Assembly (NCBI RefSeq): GCF_001655675.1
Contig: NZ_LYRP01000012.1
Span: forward strand, 62,001-126,000
Direction: 5' to 3'
Length of the DNA stretch: 64,000 bases
Source of the DNA: Mangrovibacter phragmitis
GTDB lineage: Bacteria > Pseudomonadota > Gammaproteobacteria > Enterobacterales > Enterobacteriaceae
Shown here: piece after piece, positions 61,482 to 64,000 of the stretch
How positions within the stretch are numbered: the first letter of the stretch is position 1
How the letters are laid out: every line of letters begins with the position of its first letter
The notes under the pieces: model-generated
The model's input: the letters and a program-made list of their open reading frames with translations, nothing else
Told to the model about the DNA's origin: nothing
Databases searched by the model: none
Translations under genes and position numbers: made by a program

Positions 61482-62787
61482 TTTTGAACAGGCACTGCGC
61501 GCTATCAACACCACTCCGCTGGCCAAAGTCGCCGGAAAGCTGGTACGGGTGCATGGTCCGTTGCTGGCCTGCACGGGTTGCCAGCTGGCTATTGGCCAGC
61601 ACTGCCAGGTGGAAGACGCACGCAGTGGGTATATTGCGGCCCAGGTGGTGGGCTTCGACAAGGACATCACCTGGTTAATGCCGCTTTCTCAACCTGAAGG
61701 GCTGAGCTCTGGCGCCCGGGTTTTCCCAACCGACAAGAACGACAGGCTGATGATTGGTGAACACTGGCTTGGGCGTGTTATCAATGGCATGGGAGAACCG
61801 CTGGATGACAAAGGCAAGCTCCACGGCGAAACCCCACTTGATGCACAGATTAGCCAGGTTCACCCACTGAAACGCCGGGCGGTAAATACTGTGCTGGATG
61901 TCGGGGTCCGCGCCATCAACAGCCTGTTGACCATTGGTAAAGGTCAGCGCGTTGGGTTGATGGCCGGGAGTGGAGTGGGAAAAAGTGTGCTGATTGGCAT
62001 GATAACCCGTTTTACGCAGGCTGATGTGGTGGTGGTCGGGCTGATTGGCGAACGGGGGCGTGAAGTCAGAGAGTTTATTGATGAAGCACTACAGGAAGAA
62101 GGGCTGGCGAAATCCGTGGTGGTGGCCGCCCCTGCGGGTGAATCGCCACTGATGCGCATTCAGGCCACTGAATTATGCCACCGTATTGCCGCCTGGTTTC
62201 GTGACCAGGGAAAAGATGTGCTGCTGATTGTCGATTCCCTGACCCGCTACGCCATGGCACAGCGGGAAATCGCGCTGTCTTTGGGCGAACCACCGGCAAC
62301 CAAAGGCTACCCGCCTTCGGCTTTCGCCATGATCCCGCGCCTGGTTGAAAGCGCGGGGAACAGCACCAGTGCAGGCACCATGACCGCCATCTATACCGTA
62401 CTTGCCGAAGGCGATGACCAGCAGGATCCGATTGTTGACTGCGCCCGTGCGGTGCTTGACGGACATATTGTGTTATCCCGCCAGCTTGCAGAAAGCGGCC
62501 ACTACCCGGCCATTGATATCGGGCAATCCATTAGCCGTTGTATGAGCCAGATAACCGTGCGCGCCCATCAGGAAGCAGCCCGGGCATTTAAACAGACCTG
62601 GGCTGCCTGGCAACAGGTAAAACCCCTGATTCCCCTGGGCGGCTATGTTGCCGGAGCAGACCCACTGGCAGACAAAGCCGTGAGTCTGGCTCCCGCTATC
62701 GGGCGTTTTCTGCAACAGGATGTTAATGACGCGGTGGCTACCCTTCAGGCTATTCATGAACTCAGCACCCTGGTACAGGCAGGCTGA
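61468..62787 (+). CDS. lfiI: Lateral flagellar export ATPase LfiI (FliI family)
   Basis: This 439-residue protein matches FliI: Walker A in MAGSGVGKSVLIGM (about 165-175), VVVGLIGERGREVREFI, LLIVDSLTRYAMAQREI and SAGTMTAIYTVLAEGDDQQ. It energises unfolding and release of export substrates. All catalytic motifs are present and the length is normal. Confidence 0.95.
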   Translation: MKPNDFEQALRAINTTPLAKVAGKLVRVHGPLLACTGCQLAIGQHCQVEDARSGYIAAQVVGFDKDITWLMPLSQPEGLSSGARVFPTDKNDRLMIGEHWLGRVINGMGEPLDDKGKLHGETPLDAQISQVHPLKRRAVNTVLDVGVRAINSLLTIGKGQRVGLMAGSGVGKSVLIGMITRFTQADVVVVGLIGERGREVREFIDEALQEEGLAKSVVVAAPAGESPLMRIQATELCHRIAAWFRDQGKDVLLIVDSLTRYAMAQREIALSLGEPPATKGYPPSAFAMIPRLVESAGNSTSAGTMTAIYTVLAEGDDQQDPIVDCARAVLDGHIVLSRQLAESGHYPAIDIGQSISRCMSQITVRAHQEAARAFKQTWAAWQQVKPLIPLGGYVAGADPLADKAVSLAPAIGRFLQQDVNDAVATLQAIHELSTLVQAG

Positions 62788-62805
62788 TACTATGAGGTTG
62801 ATACT

Positions 62806-63240
62806 ATGACCAACACACTGCATACCCTTGAACAATTACACCAGTTGCGCCGCCGTCAGTTAGACGAAATGAGCCGCGACTTTTCCCACCACCAGCAACA
62901 GCAACAACGCCTCAAAACCACGCTGGATACGCTAACCCGCCTGGCAACGGAACTGCCCGTCACCACTTCGCCCAGCCCAGGCCAGTTGTGCAACCAGGTC
63001 AATTACCAGCGCACATTGCAACGGGTTATAGACGGGCAAACTCAGGCCCATGCTCTGGCGCAGTCAGAAACCCGCCGCCTGCAGGGGAAATTATTACTCG
63101 CGCGTAAAAAGCTCCAGGGGCTGGAAAGCCTGCTGGGCCAACACCGTGAACAACAACAGGAAACCCTGCGCCGTAAAGAACAACAGGTGACGGATGCCCT
63201 TGCTGCACAACATGTAAGACACCCAATGATGGGAGGGTAA
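62806..63240 (+). CDS. lfiJ: Lateral flagellar export chaperone LfiJ (FliJ family)
   Basis: This 144-residue protein is mostly coiled coil and rich in Gln, Arg and Leu (LEQLHQLRRRQLDEMSRDF; KKLQGLESLLGQHREQQQE), like FliJ. FliJ sits in the centre of the FliI ring. Position straight after lfiI supports the call more than sequence does. In full Flag-2 loci, rod, hook and filament genes lie further downstream; here a DUF4396 gene in opposite orientation follows. Confidence 0.85.
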   Translation: MTNTLHTLEQLHQLRRRQLDEMSRDFSHHQQQQQRLKTTLDTLTRLATELPVTTSPSPGQLCNQVNYQRTLQRVIDGQTQAHALAQSETRRLQGKLLLARKKLQGLESLLGQHREQQQETLRRKEQQVTDALAAQHVRHPMMGG

Positions 63241-63287
63241 TACGCGGACGAGGTTTGTTTCATGAATGGCCCGCGCAACCCGGTTAT

Positions 63288-63953
63288 TTACATGGCATGT
63301 TTGATACCGCGTTTCAGCAGCAAATAATTCGCTGGTACGGAAATCACATAACCGACGAACATAGCCACTATCATCTGGCCCCAGAATGTGACTGAGCCGG
63401 TATCCGGTGCGCTGTTGACATCGCCTCTGCGAAAAAACCACAGGCAAATAAACATACCGGCCTGGAAAACCACCAGGGAAATCGTGTCGGCTTTGACCGC
63501 CTTGATTAAGGCTGCAACACGCGATTTTTCCCCCATTTCGCGCATAGGCAGATACTGAAACAAAATACCCAGTAAAAATGCCGCAACAAACGACACCAGA
63601 GTATGCCCAAAGAAGGCTGAACCGGCCAGGGTCACTTTGGTGAAAGCCGCAACAGGCGCAGCGATAATATCGCCAGTCACGCATCCTGCGCCACAGTGCG
63701 TAGCCGAGACACAAGCATCCCGCCAGCTTATTGTGTGGTGGTGTGCGGAGTGCGCACTGTGGTCATGAGTGTCAGTGCGCTTATGTGCTCCCAGCGCCTG
63801 CCAGACAAACCAACCAAAAACCGGCATATAAAGCCCTGTTACTGGCCAGGTGACAGACATCACTTTCATATGCTGAGGATGATGGCGAATATCCCAGGCA
63901 ATCCCCAGTGCGGTGCAAACACTTGCAATAATCATCAGACTGTATAAAAACAC
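63288..63953 (-). CDS. DUF4396 membrane protein
   Basis: This protein of about 221 residues has several membrane segments, a His-rich loop (THDHSAHSAHHHT) and the DUF4396 core WRDACVSATHCGAGCVTGDI. Conserved Cys and His residues suggest metal or redox involvement, though the family function is unknown. The frame opens at ATG 63974, but AGGAGG lies directly before a GTG at 63953, which I take as the start. It is convergent with lfiJ and unrelated to flagella. Confidence 0.75.
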   Translation of the reverse strand: MFLYSLMIIASVCTALGIAWDIRHHPQHMKVMSVTWPVTGLYMPVFGWFVWQALGAHKRTDTHDHSAHSAHHHTISWRDACVSATHCGAGCVTGDIIAAPVAAFTKVTLAGSAFFGHTLVSFVAAFLLGILFQYLPMREMGEKSRVAALIKAVKADTISLVVFQAGMFICLWFFRRGDVNSAPDTGSVTFWGQMIVAMFVGYVISVPANYLLLKRGIKHAM

Positions 63954-64000
63954 GCAACCTCCTTCACTTAACATTTAAGTTTAGACGGTCTGCGTTTTTA

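Overview
The window looks like the chromosome of a member of the Enterobacteriaceae. EmrD, TyrB, the lateral-flagellar (Flag-2) proteins and a DUF1471 protein all read as enterobacterial, and GC is moderate to high except in AT-rich cargo islands. I cannot fix the genus. No rRNA, tRNA, insertion sequence, integrase or CRISPR array was recognised.

Layout. (1) 60-1873: emrD and a GNAT acetyltransferase on the minus strand, then about 1 kb of AT-rich DNA. (2) 2.9-38.6 kb: a complete type VI secretion system (T6SS) on the plus strand: SH3 lipoprotein, tssJ-K-L-M, tagF, tssA-B-C, hcp, an hcp-linked effector/immunity pair, fha, pppA, a periplasmic protein, tagJ, tssE-F-G-H, ppkA, vgrG, a muramidase effector with a periplasmic immunity candidate, an Eag chaperone, and a PAAR-Rhs effector with an LHH-nuclease-like tip and a SUKH immunity gene. 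All 13 core Tss proteins are present and the PAAR tip is supplied by the Rhs protein. PpkA, PppA, Fha and TagF indicate control by threonine phosphorylation. (3) 38.7-41.7 kb: an AT-rich island of probable orphan immunity genes (second SUKH, ADP-ribosylglycohydrolase, an unknown protein preceded by a frameshifted toxin remnant, and a duplicated 3' end of the glycohydrolase gene). (4) 41.7-44.0 kb: a DUF805 protein, an Nlp-type regulator, and an Rpn nuclease with an internal start and two further stand-alone copies of its C-terminal module. (5) 44.1-48.2 kb, minus strand: a phytase-like acid phosphatase, tyrB, a YitT-family protein and an Lrp/AsnC regulator with repeated motifs on both sides. 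(6) 48.2-49.45 kb: a noncoding, hairpin-rich segment with iteron-like repeats. (7) 49.5-63.2 kb: a DUF1471 periplasmic protein, then the export, switch and basal-body half of a Flag-2 lateral flagellar system (lfhA-lfhB-lfiR-Q-P-N-M on minus; lafK-lfiE-F-G-H-I-J on plus). The hook, rod and filament genes do not follow; a DUF4396 membrane protein occupies the end of the window.

How it works together. The T6SS apparatus (membrane complex TssJLM, baseplate TssKEFG, sheath TssBC, tube Hcp, recycling ATPase ClpV) can load at least three kinds of cargo seen here: an Hcp-adjacent candidate membrane-targeting effector, a VgrG-adjacent peptidoglycan hydrolase and a PAAR-Rhs nuclease. Each is followed by a plausible immunity gene in the expected compartment (inner membrane, periplasm, cytoplasm). 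The downstream island reads as an archive of earlier effector tips whose immunity genes were kept. The strongest leads for something new are the Rpn mini-module array (42.5-44.0 kb), the hcp-linked pair (14.8-16.2 kb), the toxin remnant with its immunity gene (40.5-41.2 kb) and the structured noncoding segment (48.36-49.15 kb).
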